Source: an uncultured Bacteroidales bacterium
GTDB lineage: Bacteria > Bacteroidota > Bacteroidia > Bacteroidales > ML635J-15
Length of the DNA: 64,000 nucleotides
Assembly: GCA_905234755.1 (NCBI GenBank)
Contig: CAJOIT010000003.1
Coordinates: forward strand, 383,135-447,134
Direction of reading: 5' to 3'
Position numbers and translations under genes: made by a program. This document shows positions 15,537-24,668 of the stretch, piece after piece. The notes under the pieces were generated by a model that saw nothing but the letters and a program-made list of their open reading frames with translations, made no database searches and was not told the origin of the DNA. Numbering within the stretch: the first letter of the stretch is position 1; each line of letters begins with the position of its first letter.

Positions 15537-17982
15537 CTCCGCCCATGAAGTTTATTCCTGCTTGCGGGAAATAGCTGGCTACTGATTTTTCTGTTCCGTT
15601 TTCATACCATAGTTCGCCGTATCCATTGTCGCAATACTTGGTATTGAAAAGGTTGTTCGCTTCGAACTTGAATCGCAGACTTTTTACATATTTGGTAACA
15701 ATCTCATAGTCGAATCCGGCGCTGCTTATGCAATAGGCTTTTATTGCCCTGTCGTTGCTTGAAGTGTTGTCAAGATATTGTTTTCCAACATATTTAACCC
15801 TGTAGTAAATGTTGAATTTGCCGAAAATGTTGTACCGAATGTCGCCGGCGGCAATTATTTCGGGCGAGAAGGCTGAGTTAGTGTTGCTTAAACTTATTTC
15901 CTTTGAGCCATCAGGCAAAGAGTTGTCGTATGTGTGTGCATTGAAAGTGTAGTAAGCTATTTTGTTTCTGCTGAAAGTTGCGTTTGCGTTTATGCATACG
16001 CGCCTGTGCGGATTCACGGTTGTTGCCAACTCTATTCCTGCGCGGTAGCTTCTGTCAACATTTGTCATTATGTAGTAGCCGTCCTGCGAAAATTCGCCTG
16101 TCGGTACTATCTGGTTCCAGAAGTCCATATAATATAGGTTCAGTCCTCCAGAAAAGATTCTCGATTTGTATGAATAACCAAGTTCGTAATCGACAAGGGC
16201 TTCTGAATCGATACTTTTGCCGTTTTCGTTTGCATAATTGATATTTTCGCGCGACGGTTCCCTGTGAGAATGAGCTACAGAAGCATAAACTCTCATCTTA
16301 TTGTTGATTTCGTAGTTTATTCCGCCTTTGGGGTTGAAAAAGTCGTAGTCAAGGTCTTCCTTTATGGTTCTCATGTTGCCGTTTGATGTCAACGCGTAGT
16401 CGATGCCTTTCATTTCGTAGTTGACCATTCGGTACTGCAGGTCGGCGTATAGTGTTACCTTTTTTATAAAGGTGTATTCAGCCTTGTAAAACGCGCTGTA
16501 TTCGTCCTTGTCGCTAGTGTTGCTGTACCATTTGTAGTCCTTGTCGGTATTTCCGGCATATTGCATCCATATTATGTTTCCGAAATACGAACCGTCGTAG
16601 AAATGTCCTGTTAGACCGAAAGTGTTTACAAAGTTGCCTATACTATGTGTGGCAGTGACAATTCCACCATAATAGTTGCTTGTTTTTGCGCGCCTTCTGA
16701 TTAGGTCGGTCTGGCTAATAATTGTCGTGGTTGTGAAAATTTGACCTTCGTGCGAAACGATTATCGGCAGCGATATGTTTGGCATTCCGTAGCTCGAAAA
16801 GTCTTGCTTGTTCTTGTATTCTTCGTTGTATCCGTCGCTATAGTTGTAGAATGCTTTTATATTGAGTTCTATGCTGTTCCAAATTTTTTGCGAATATATG
16901 AGCTGTACATGTGTCTGCTGATGGTTCTCCTCTGTGTCGCTGTAGTACTGTTTAGTGCCGTTAGAGCTGAAATATTCGCCTGCCGAATTGTACCGTCTGT
17001 TTACATCAAGGTATTGTGACGAGCATCCCATGTTTGATATTTCGTTTTTTGTTTTGCTGTACATGATGTTGGCGTTCAGTGAGTTGTTTTTCCCTCTCCA
17101 TGTTGCGCTCAACATTATTGCATTCTGGTTGCTACCCGACATGTCTATGTATCCGTCGCTTAGTAGTTTCGACATCCTCAGGTCTATGGAAAAGCCGTTT
17201 TTCGTTAATCCTGTTCCTGCCGATATGCTTGCCTTGATTGTGCTGAACGAACCGCCCATTATGTTTATATCGCCGTATGGTTTTGCGCTAGGCGTTTCGG
17301 TTGTAAGGTCTATGCTTGCGCCGTAAGCGTATGTGCCGCTGGAAGATGAACCGACACCGCGTGTTATGCTTATATTGCTGACCGATGTGGCAAAGTCGGG
17401 CAGATGATGCAACAATGTTTGTCGTGATTCGGCATCGCAAAGCTGTATGCCATTGATTGTTACATTTATTGCATCACGGCTCATCCCGCGAATGCGGAAG
17501 TTGGTAAATCCTATTCCAGAACCGTTTTCCGACAGTGCAACAAACGATGGCGTGTGTTCCAGAATGCTTGGGATGTCGCGTACAATGTTTCGGCTTTCTA
17601 TGTAGTTGTTATTGTATGTGTCGAATGTCATTGGCGTTTGTTTGTCCGAAATGGCTTCGAGCACATGAAGGCTGTCGGTATGGCTGTATGCCTGATGTAG
17701 CACTATTGTGCCGATGTCGAGCCCATCGTCGCCAACTGAGTGTTTCTCATCGTATTGCTCAAGTCCACCGTATGATATAACAACTCTGACATCACCTTTT
17801 TTGCACTTTATTGAAAATTTCCCGTCTTTGTTTGTATAACCGCTTTGCCTCGAACCGCCTATCATTACATTTGCATCATAAAGCGGATTTCCGGCATCGT
17901 CGGTAACAGTGCCAGATATATTCTGCGACAGGCATTCTAGTGCCAGCAGAAAAGAGAATATTAACAATACAAAGCGTCTCAT
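15520..17982 (-). CDS. TonB-dependent outer membrane receptor
   Basis: The 820-residue protein has a signal peptide (to about CLSQ, 20), a carboxypeptidase-regulatory-like domain (about 22-95, with GTVTDDAGNPLYDANVMIGG), a plug domain (about 115-225, including NFRIRGMSRDAINVTINGIQL and ITRGVGSSSSGTYAYG) and a 22-strand-type barrel ending with an aromatic residue (GGVTISF). It imports an unidentified ligand across the outer membrane using TonB. No SusD-like partner lies beside it, so a siderophore, cofactor or metal complex is more likely than a glycan. A -7 box is at 18016-18023. Its 3' end overlaps ogt. Confidence 0.93.
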   Translation of the reverse strand: MRRFVLLIFSFLLALECLSQNISGTVTDDAGNPLYDANVMIGGSRQSGYTNKDGKFSIKCKKGDVRVVISYGGLEQYDEKHSVGDDGLDIGTIVLHQAYSHTDSLHVLEAISDKQTPMTFDTYNNNYIESRNIVRDIPSILEHTPSFVALSENGSGIGFTNFRIRGMSRDAINVTINGIQLCDAESRQTLLHHLPDFATSVSNISITRGVGSSSSGTYAYGASIDLTTETPSAKPYGDINIMGGSFSTIKASISAGTGLTKNGFSIDLRMSKLLSDGYIDMSGSNQNAIMLSATWRGKNNSLNANIMYSKTKNEISNMGCSSQYLDVNRRYNSAGEYFSSNGTKQYYSDTEENHQQTHVQLIYSQKIWNSIELNIKAFYNYSDGYNEEYKNKQDFSSYGMPNISLPIIVSHEGQIFTTTTIISQTDLIRRRAKTSNYYGGIVTATHSIGNFVNTFGLTGHFYDGSYFGNIIWMQYAGNTDKDYKWYSNTSDKDEYSAFYKAEYTFIKKVTLYADLQYRMVNYEMKGIDYALTSNGNMRTIKEDLDYDFFNPKGGINYEINNKMRVYASVAHSHREPSRENINYANENGKSIDSEALVDYELGYSYKSRIFSGGLNLYYMDFWNQIVPTGEFSQDGYYIMTNVDRSYRAGIELATTVNPHRRVCINANATFSRNKIAYYTFNAHTYDNSLPDGSKEISLSNTNSAFSPEIIAAGDIRYNIFGKFNIYYRVKYVGKQYLDNTSSNDRAIKAYCISSAGFDYEIVTKYVKSLRFKFEANNLFNTKYCDNGYGELWYENGTEKSVASYFPQAGINFMGGVTISF

Positions 17983-18015
17983 CGCAAATGAAACAGTTTT
18001 GCTAAATCATTCATT

Positions 18016-18023
18016 CAAAAATA
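18016..18023 (-). promoter_or_regulatory. -7 box of the TonB receptor gene
   Basis: The minus strand reads TATTTTTG (TAnnTTTG), 33 bases before the ATG at 17982. Confidence 0.45.
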
Positions 18024-18125
18024 TTTCCGAACCGAATAATAGAGAAACGGCTCAAACTCAAAATTATTTTTCAACGGTGCGAAAATAATGTTTTTCGCAG
18101 ATAATGACAAGTCCGAAAAAATGTT

Positions 18126-18133
18126 TAAATTTG
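18126..18133 (+). promoter_or_regulatory. -7 box of the zinc-ribbon / aminopeptidase genes
   Basis: TAAATTTG matches TAnnTTTG and lies 22 bases before the ATG at 18156. Confidence 0.55.
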
Positions 18134-18155
18134 CCACTGCTTAACAAAATTTTAT

Positions 18156-18530
18156 ATGAAAAGGATTTGTCCAGTTTGCCATACGGAATTTGATGGTCGA
18201 TCAGATAAGAAATTTTGCTGCGACCAATGCCGTAATACCTATAATAATCAATTGAAACAAGAAGACAATAATGTCACATACAAGATTAACCGTCTGCTGA
18301 AGAAAAATCGTCAGATTTTGTGCGAGCAGTATGCAAAAATTGAAAAGCCGGACAAGGAAAGACATTCTATTCCGAAGGATAAACTTTCAAAAGAAGGTTT
18401 CAAATTCGATTATATGACAAACATTTATCGCACAAAGACCGATAAGGTTTACTTTTACTGCTATGATTATGGTTATTATATCGATGGCGAGTTTGTAGTG
18501 ATTGTGCGTAAGAAGGAATATGTTGATTAA
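18156..18530 (+). CDS. Small zinc-ribbon protein
   Basis: The 124-residue protein begins with a four-cysteine knuckle pair, CPVCHTEF and KFCCDQCRN (residues 5-25), resembling the short zinc ribbons (DUF2116-like) that precede a charged helix. The rest is a basic helical stretch (NRLLKKNRQIL) and an unusual tyrosine-rich end (YFYCYDYGYYIDGEFVV). Similar proteins are common and uncharacterised in Bacteroidota. It is probably cytoplasmic and may bind nucleic acid, but this is inference. The aminopeptidase gene starts 14 bases downstream, so the two are likely co-transcribed. Confidence 0.7.
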   Translation: MKRICPVCHTEFDGRSDKKFCCDQCRNTYNNQLKQEDNNVTYKINRLLKKNRQILCEQYAKIEKPDKERHSIPKDKLSKEGFKFDYMTNIYRTKTDKVYFYCYDYGYYIDGEFVVIVRKKEYVD

Positions 18531-18544
18531 AAGCAAGATAACAA

Positions 18545-19960
18545 ATGATAAGGAAGATAGAAAAAAACGATAATTGCGGTAATGTTGCCTACATTGTTGC
18601 TAATGTTGACAAGATAAAATCATTGGGATTCGGAGAGAAAGAAACCGAATATTTATGCAAAACTCTTGAAAAAAAGGATTATGCCACACTGAACCTTTAC
18701 GATAGGTTGTGCTTTTTTGTGAAGCCAAATGCAGAAAAGTCGGTTGACGAGCAGCGCGAGAATGTCCGTATGAACGGATGTTCAATTTTGGATGCGCTTA
18801 ATGCACAGAAATATACATCGTTGTGCATTGTCGACCATACCGAAAATGGTTTTGCTCTAGATTTGGCTGAAGGAATTGAACTTGCAAATTATCGTTTCGA
18901 CAAATACTTGAAAGAGAAAAAGACAGTTACATTGTCGGAAATCAATATTGTAGGAAATGTCGATGATGCTGATATTGTTCGTCTCAATAGTTTGGTGGAT
19001 GGCGTTTTCATTGCCCGTGACATAATTAACGAGCCGTTGTCGTACATGACAGCCAAGAAACTATCGGAGGAAATCGAGAGATTGGGCAAGGAGTACGGCT
19101 TTAAGACGGAAATCCTTGACAAGATGCAAATCGAAAGTTTGAAGATGGGTGGACTTTTGGCTGTAAATCGTGGTAGCGTTGAACCGCCAACATTCAGCAT
19201 TTTGAAATGGGAACCTGAAAATGCAATCAACGAACATCCGTATATTCTTGTAGGCAAGGGACTTGTGTTCGATACTGGCGGTTACGACCTTAAGCCATCC
19301 AGCTCGATGGATACCATGAAGAGCGACAAGTCGGGTGGTGCTGCAGTTGTCGGTACTATTGCTGCTTTGGCAAAAGCGAATGTTCCTGTGAAGGTATATG
19401 GGCTTGTTCCTGCAACCGAAAATAGGATAGGAGCGACAGCATACGTTCCCGAGGACATTATTACAATGTACGATGGTACTACAGTAGAAATTGCCAACAC
19501 GGATGCCGAAGGTCGTCTGATTCTTGCCGATGCGCTTGCTTACGCAAAGAAATATAATCCCGAACTTGTAATCGACATTGCTACGCTTACTGGTGCTGCG
19601 ATTGTGGCGGTTGGCGAAAAGAACACTGCCGTGCTAGGCAATTCCCCTGAGAATATTGAAAAACTGAAGAAATTGGGCTTCAATGTGTGGGAAAGACTGA
19701 TTGAATTGCCTTTGTGGGACGATTTTGCAGAACAGTTGAAATCGCCAATTGCCGACTTAAAGAATTGTGGAAGTCGTTACGGCGGAACAATTACGGCAGC
19801 AATGTTCCTCAAGCATTTCACCGACTACAAGTGGGTTCACCTCGACATCGCAGGACCTGCTTTCACCGAAAAGAAGGATTCGTATCGCGGAAATGGCGGA
19901 ACATCCGTGCCGACAAGGTTGCTGTTCAAATATTTTACTGAATTGACAAAAGGTAATTAA
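18545..19960 (+). CDS. Leucyl aminopeptidase (peptidase family M17)
   Basis: The 471-residue cytoplasmic metalloprotease removes N-terminal residues from peptides. The C-terminal catalytic domain shows GKGLVFDTGGYDLKPSSSMDTMKSD (metal and catalytic lysine region), the signature NTDAEGRLILADAL, and the final HLDIAGPAF with GTSVPTRLL. The N-terminal ~160 residues are the divergent macro-like domain. Length is normal. It follows the zinc-ribbon gene closely. After its stop come AT-rich tandem-like strings (19958-20055) rather than a terminator. Confidence 0.93.
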   Translation: MIRKIEKNDNCGNVAYIVANVDKIKSLGFGEKETEYLCKTLEKKDYATLNLYDRLCFFVKPNAEKSVDEQRENVRMNGCSILDALNAQKYTSLCIVDHTENGFALDLAEGIELANYRFDKYLKEKKTVTLSEINIVGNVDDADIVRLNSLVDGVFIARDIINEPLSYMTAKKLSEEIERLGKEYGFKTEILDKMQIESLKMGGLLAVNRGSVEPPTFSILKWEPENAINEHPYILVGKGLVFDTGGYDLKPSSSMDTMKSDKSGGAAVVGTIAALAKANVPVKVYGLVPATENRIGATAYVPEDIITMYDGTTVEIANTDAEGRLILADALAYAKKYNPELVIDIATLTGAAIVAVGEKNTAVLGNSPENIEKLKKLGFNVWERLIELPLWDDFAEQLKSPIADLKNCGSRYGGTITAAMFLKHFTDYKWVHLDIAGPAFTEKKDSYRGNGGTSVPTRLLFKYFTELTKGN

Positions 19961-20055
19961 CAATGTACAATTGATAATTGATAATGGACAATTGACAATT
20001 ATTAATATGCATTGCTGTCCTAAAAATCGTAAATCAAAAGTCGTAAATCGTAAAT
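19958..20055. repeat. Intergenic AT-rich short repeats
   Basis: Variants of ACAATTGATAATTG recur about four times at 19960-20002. Variants of CGTAAATC then recur three times at 20028-20055. The second motif appears again at 33326-33392. These look like simple dispersed intergenic repeats. No function is visible. Confidence 0.6.
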
Positions 20056-20097
20056 AAAATTGTATTTTCGCACCAAAATTTTTGAAAACATAACAAT

Positions 20098-21162
20098 ATG
20101 ACTAAAATAAAGATTGGCTTTACGCCCGGTGATATCAACGGAATTGGCTATGAGGTGATTCTCAAGTCGTTGATGGATATAAAGAACATTCCTAACGCTG
20201 TGACTATAATATATGGTTCCCCAAAAGTTCTTGCTTATTACAAGAAGAATCTCGGAAATAATGTCAACACAACGACTATAAATTCCGCTGAGGAAGCCAA
20301 GAATATGGGCATCTATGTGATAAACTGCAACAGCGAGGATATTCGTGTCGAAGCAGGAAAGTCGAATGAAATTGCAGGTTTGGCATCGTTCCAAGCGTTA
20401 GAAAAAGCTACGGCAGACTTGAAAAACAAGGAGATAGACATTCTTGTTACAGGACCTATAAATAAATGGAACATCCAGTCGGCTGGTTTCAATTTCCCAG
20501 GACATACAGAATATCTTGCACAGCAGTTCAATGCCGACAAGTGCTTAATGCTCATGTGCAGCGAGGCTTTGAAGGTTGGCGTGGCTACGGGACATATTCC
20601 AATTTCGGAAGTGTCGAAGGCTCTCACAAAGGAATTGATACTTGAAAAACTCGAAATACTTAACGATTCGCTCAAACGCGACTTTACTGTAACAAAGCCA
20701 CGCATTGCCGTTCTTGGTCTGAATCCGCATTGTGGTGACCACGGTGTTATTGGTAATGAGGAGGAAAATGTTATAATTCCAGCTATAAACGAGGCTCGCG
20801 GAAAGGATATTCTTGCTTTCGGTCCATATTCGGCTGATGGATTTTTCGGCTCTGGCGACTTCAAGAAGTTTGATGCCGTGCTTGCAATGTACCACGACCA
20901 GGGACTTGCACCTTTCAAGGCGTTGACTTTCGATGACGGCGTTAACTATACGGCTGGTTTGCCTATAGTTCGCACTTCTCCCGCACACGGAACCGCTTAC
21001 GAGATTGCTGGCAAGAATCAGGCAAACTATCTGCCGATGTGCAACGCAATACGCATGGCTGTTGACATTTACAACAACCGCAGAAGTTTAGTTGACCTAG
21101 AGGAATCGCGCCACAATGTTGACGATTACAATATTAACGAAATAAATACGGTTGACGAATAA
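20098..21162 (+). CDS. pdxA: 4-hydroxythreonine-4-phosphate dehydrogenase
   Basis: The 354-residue enzyme oxidises 4-phosphohydroxy-threonine in the DXP-dependent pathway to pyridoxal phosphate. The N-terminal GFTPGDINGIGYEVILKSL, the metal-binding ATGHIPISEVSKAL, GLNPHCGDHGVIGNEE, the motif MYHDQGLAPFK and the final RTSPAHGTAYEIAGK are all characteristic of PdxA. It starts at ATG 20098. A variant -7 box TATTTTCG at 20063-20070 precedes it. Malic enzyme follows 18 bases later and may share the transcript, although the pathways are not linked. Confidence 0.96.
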   Translation: MTKIKIGFTPGDINGIGYEVILKSLMDIKNIPNAVTIIYGSPKVLAYYKKNLGNNVNTTTINSAEEAKNMGIYVINCNSEDIRVEAGKSNEIAGLASFQALEKATADLKNKEIDILVTGPINKWNIQSAGFNFPGHTEYLAQQFNADKCLMLMCSEALKVGVATGHIPISEVSKALTKELILEKLEILNDSLKRDFTVTKPRIAVLGLNPHCGDHGVIGNEEENVIIPAINEARGKDILAFGPYSADGFFGSGDFKKFDAVLAMYHDQGLAPFKALTFDDGVNYTAGLPIVRTSPAHGTAYEIAGKNQANYLPMCNAIRMAVDIYNNRRSLVDLEESRHNVDDYNINEINTVDE

Positions 21163-21180
21163 CCGAAAAAGCAGAATAAA

Positions 21181-22482
21181 ATGAGTTTGTACACAAAACA
21201 GGATGCACTTGACTATCACAGCCAAGGCAGAAAAGGAAAGATAGAGGTTGTTTCGACAAAGGATTTCCAGACGCAGAAGGACTTGTCGCTTGCATATACA
21301 CCGGGTGTGGCCGAACCATGCCTAGAAATTAAGGACGATGTGCAGAAGGTTTACGACTATACCGCAAAGGGAAACCTTGTGGCTGTAGTCAGCAACGGAA
21401 CCGCAGTGCTTGGTTTGGGTGACATTGGTCCTGAGGCAGGAAAACCTGTAATGGAAGGTAAGGGCTTGTTGTTCAAATCGTTTGCCGATGTCGATGTGTT
21501 CGATATTGAAATCAATGAGAAGGATCCGCAGAAGGTTGTTGAGATTGTTAAGGCATTGGAACCAACTTTTGGCGGTATAAATCTCGAAGACATTAAGGCT
21601 CCTGAATGTTTCTATATTGAAACCGAGTTAAAGAAGCAGATGAACATTCCTGTTTTCCACGATGACCAGCACGGAACAGCAATAATTTCTGGTGCAGCAT
21701 TGCTTAACGCCTTGAAGATTGCAGGAAAAAAAATTGAAGAGGTGAAGGTTGTGTTCAATGGGGCAGGAGCGGCAGGTATAAGCTGTGCCCGTTTGTTCTG
21801 CACATTGGGCGTAAGACGCGAAAACATTGTGCTTTGCGACAGCAAGGGCGTTGTTCGTGCCGACAATCCGAAACTTACCGAACAGAAGCGTGAATTTGCA
21901 ACAACGCGCGATTTGCACACCTTGGCAGAAGCTATGGTAGGTGCTGATGTGTTTGCTGGTGTTTCGGTTGGCAATGTTGTTACCAAGGACATGATGAAGA
22001 CAATGGCAAAGGATCCTGTTGTTTTCGCAATGGCAAATCCAGTTCCCGAAATATCATACGAAGATGCAAAAGAATCGCGTCCTGATGTGATAATTGCAAC
22101 AGGAAGAAGCGATTACCCGAATCAGGTTAACAATGTGCTTGGTTTCCCGTTCATTTTCCGTGGTGCTTTGGATGTATGCGCTACCCAGATAAACGAGGAA
22201 ATGAAGATAGCCGCTTCACATGCTTTGGCAGAACTTGCCCACGAGCCAGTTCCAGATTATGTATGCGAAGCTTACAATGTTGATAAGATTGAATTTGGCC
22301 GCGAATACATAATACCAAAGCCTCTCGATTTGCGCGTAATTGAATGTGTTGCACCTGCAGTTGCAAAGGCTGCAATGGAAACAGGAGTTGCTCGCCGTAA
22401 CATTACCGACTGGGAAGAATACAAGTTGCAACTTCGCGCACGAGTAAGAAGGGTTCACGACAATTATAAGAAAACCAAATAG
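21181..22482 (+). CDS. NAD(P)-dependent malic enzyme, short form
   Basis: The 433-residue enzyme decarboxylates malate to pyruvate. Recognisable parts are [11 protein letters not shown], the [23 protein letters not shown] region, the catalytic and metal site [14 protein letters not shown] with [11 protein letters not shown], the nucleotide-binding [16 protein letters not shown], and [11 protein letters not shown]. It lacks the C-terminal phosphotransacetylase-like domain of the long MaeB form (about 760 residues), so it resembles the short bacterial enzymes. Cofactor preference cannot be settled by reading. A strong terminator follows at 22519-22551. Confidence 0.93.
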   Translation: MSLYTKQDALDYHSQGRKGKIEVVSTKDFQTQKDLSLAYTPGVAEPCLEIKDDVQKVYDYTAKGNLVAVVSNGTAVLGLGDIGPEAGKPVMEGKGLLFKSFADVDVFDIEINEKDPQKVVEIVKALEPTFGGINLEDIKAPECFYIETELKKQMNIPVFHDDQHGTAIISGAALLNALKIAGKKIEEVKVVFNGAGAAGISCARLFCTLGVRRENIVLCDSKGVVRADNPKLTEQKREFATTRDLHTLAEAMVGADVFAGVSVGNVVTKDMMKTMAKDPVVFAMANPVPEISYEDAKESRPDVIIATGRSDYPNQVNNVLGFPFIFRGALDVCATQINEEMKIAASHALAELAHEPVPDYVCEAYNVDKIEFGREYIIPKPLDLRVIECVAPAVAKAAMETGVARRNITDWEEYKLQLRARVRRVHDNYKKTK

Positions 22483-22518
22483 CAGAAGATTATCCGATTA
22501 TTCGGGAAAGAAAATGTA

Positions 22519-22551
22519 AAAAAGCCTTTGTCGGAGAGACAAAGGCTTTTT
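22519..22551. terminator. Bidirectional terminator between malic enzyme and GIN operon
   Basis: A 14-bp perfect stem (AAAAAGCCTTTGTC with GACAAAGGCTTTTT) around a five-base loop has A and T ends, so it can end transcription from both convergent genes. Confidence 0.9.
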
Positions 22552-22566
22552 AGTAGTAAGTGTTTG

Positions 22567-23916
22567 TTATTGAAAGCTTAAATATAGCTTTAGTCCAAAG
22601 CATATTGGGTTGACATTTATTGTTTTGCTTTCAGCGTTTAGATTGTTGTATACTTTTGATAAGTCGTATGTCGCGTAGAATGAGATATACCTTAGGTTGA
22701 TTTCGGTCTTTACTCCATAGCGGAATGCTTCGAAGCAGCTGGCTTTGATATGGTCTTTTTCCTTTTCTCCGTTAGTTACGTATTTGAATTTGTTTCGCCC
22801 GCCAATGTTGTAGCCGGCATATCCGCCTACGCCTATGCTGAGGTGTTTGGGAATGATGACGAAAGTGGGGCATAGTTCGAAGTTGACGTATGGTGCCGAC
22901 AACTTGCTTTTCATATAGGTGAGGTCAGGATCGTTGTCATAGTATAGGTAGGGCTGGTGCAGAGAGTCGGTTGCGTACCGTACCGAAGGCTCGCTGAACT
23001 TGAAGTTGAACCAAGTGAATGAAATTTCGGCTGGCAGACGGAACCATTTCCCGAAACGAAATTCACTGCCAATAAATACGCCAGCTTCCCATGAGCCCCA
23101 TGGCTTTACCTTGTACATGCCTTGAGCAAACTTTCCATTCTCTAAATAGTTGTTGAAGCCCCATTTTGCGCCTATGTATGGACTAATGATTCGTATTTTC
23201 TTGGATGATTTTGACTCTGATGCAAAGCTAGTATGTGCTTCTCCGTTGGTACTATTTATGCTTTGCATTTTGGGAGAACCGTACACGGTAATCTCGCCTA
23301 ATCCAGAATTTGTTACCGATATTGCCGTGTCAGCGTAAACCTCTATATTTCCAACTCCGCTATTATATACTGATGCCCAGTTTGATATAAGGTTTTTAGC
23401 CTGTATGTTACCTGTACCAGAATTCTTGATGTGCGTGTTAGTGGAAGTTCCGGAAATCTTGATTGTGCCAATTCCGCTGTTTTTGATTGAAACTTTTGGA
23501 CAATTTGCTGTTACAACACAGGTGCCGGCTCCCGAGTTGTCAATTTTTACTGGCTCGTCAGATGCGTATATCTGTGCCGATCCAATACCTTCATTTACAA
23601 ATTCGCTAATGTACGGTGTTGTTATTTCTATCTTGCAAAAATTGTTTGATGAGGATAGAATGCCTTTATTTGTTATTTCAAGAATTCCCTCTTGTACTGA
23701 ATATTCTATTGCCTTAAGCATGTTGTTGTCGCAGAGGAACGATATTGTGTAATCGTCGTCTTTCTTTATTGTTACGTTTGCGATACTGTTGTTTACTACT
23801 TTGTGAAATTCATCAATGACGTATTTCGTTCTGTTGGCTATTGCAGTGTCGTTTTCTTGTGCAAAAGCGATCATGCTTGTTAGGCATATTACTGCGGTGA
23901 TAATTAAATTTCTCAT
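22567..23916 (-). CDS. GIN-domain protein fused to a probable outer membrane beta-barrel
   Basis: The 449-residue protein has a signal peptide (to about FAQ, 19). Residues 35-215 form a GIN/DUF2807-type right-handed repeat region, with recurring turns such as VNEGIGSAQI, DNSGAGTCVV, KNSGIGTIKI, KNSGTGNIQA and TNSGLGEITV. From about 240 the sequence changes to alternating aromatic strands (ISPYIGAKWGFNNY, EISFTWFNFKF, GVGGYAGYNIGG) and ends LKLYLSFQ, like a small outer membrane barrel. The fusion suggests a surface repeat domain held by its own barrel. Function is unknown. It is the last gene of the ECF operon, 39 bases after the first GIN gene. Confidence 0.75.
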   Translation of the reverse strand: MRNLIITAVICLTSMIAFAQENDTAIANRTKYVIDEFHKVVNNSIANVTIKKDDDYTISFLCDNNMLKAIEYSVQEGILEITNKGILSSSNNFCKIEITTPYISEFVNEGIGSAQIYASDEPVKIDNSGAGTCVVTANCPKVSIKNSGIGTIKISGTSTNTHIKNSGTGNIQAKNLISNWASVYNSGVGNIEVYADTAISVTNSGLGEITVYGSPKMQSINSTNGEAHTSFASESKSSKKIRIISPYIGAKWGFNNYLENGKFAQGMYKVKPWGSWEAGVFIGSEFRFGKWFRLPAEISFTWFNFKFSEPSVRYATDSLHQPYLYYDNDPDLTYMKSKLSAPYVNFELCPTFVIIPKHLSIGVGGYAGYNIGGRNKFKYVTNGEKEKDHIKASCFEAFRYGVKTEINLRYISFYATYDLSKVYNNLNAESKTINVNPICFGLKLYLSFQ

Positions 23917-23955
23917 TTTTATATTTTATAGATTAGTAATTATTTCCTTTGACAT

Positions 23956-24663
23956 TTATTTACTTGTAGCATCTATATTTCCTATGCCATCATTGGATGC
24001 GTCTATTTTCGAAGCTGTTAGGTAAGCTGCATCGATTCTTCCAATGCCTTCGTTGCTGTAGTAGGCTTCATCTACATTCCCCGACAATCTGATTTTTCCA
24101 AGACCTTCGTTTGATACAGAGATTTTCTTAGCTTCTATGCTTTTAATTTCCAATTCGCCTATTCCTTCGTTGATAATTTCAATCTTGTCGGCAGTGACGT
24201 TGTCGAGGTCAACTTTTCCAATGCCTTCGTTTATGACCTTCATTGATGCCGATGTTAGCTTGTCGCACGAAATTTTTCCGATGGTTATGTTGTTTATTAC
24301 TTTGCAGTTGTGAGTGTACACAACAATGTCGTGAATACTTGCGTCTATTGTTCCGTCATAATCGAAGTATATAGATAGTATGCCGTCTTTTACTTCGGTT
24401 GCAACATACTGCATTATGTTCTCATGTACTCTAATTTCAACCTTAGATTCGCTGCATTGGACGATTTTGACATTGAATATTCCATTGTTGTGGATTTCTT
24501 CGAAACTCTCTAGATTGCGGGTTTCTGTTATAACTTTTCCTTTGCCCTTAATTTTATTGTTTGATACGATGTTGGTTCTTACTGTTGTTGATTCTGGGAA
24601 ATAGATCCCTTGTGTTTGTATTGCTAAAGCCAATACGATTGCAATTAAACTGATGATTCTCAT
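23956..24663 (-). CDS. GIN-domain (DUF2807) exported protein
   Basis: The 235-residue protein has an N-terminal signal-like segment (about 1-19). It begins like GIN proteins with ESFEEIHNNGIFNVKIVQ and continues in repeats of about 18-20 residues carrying NEGIG or close variants: NEGIGKVDL, NEGIGELEI, NEGLGKIRL, NEGIGRIDA and NDGIGNIDA. The regular NxGxG turns suggest a beta-solenoid. Such proteins are often called head-GIN putative adhesins, with function unproved. No C-terminal anchor is visible. It lies five bases after the anti-sigma-like gene, so it is a likely target or output of that regulatory pair. Confidence 0.82.
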   Translation of the reverse strand: MRIISLIAIVLALAIQTQGIYFPESTTVRTNIVSNNKIKGKGKVITETRNLESFEEIHNNGIFNVKIVQCSESKVEIRVHENIMQYVATEVKDGILSIYFDYDGTIDASIHDIVVYTHNCKVINNITIGKISCDKLTSASMKVINEGIGKVDLDNVTADKIEIINEGIGELEIKSIEAKKISVSNEGLGKIRLSGNVDEAYYSNEGIGRIDAAYLTASKIDASNDGIGNIDATSK

Positions 24664-24668
24664 ATTCC

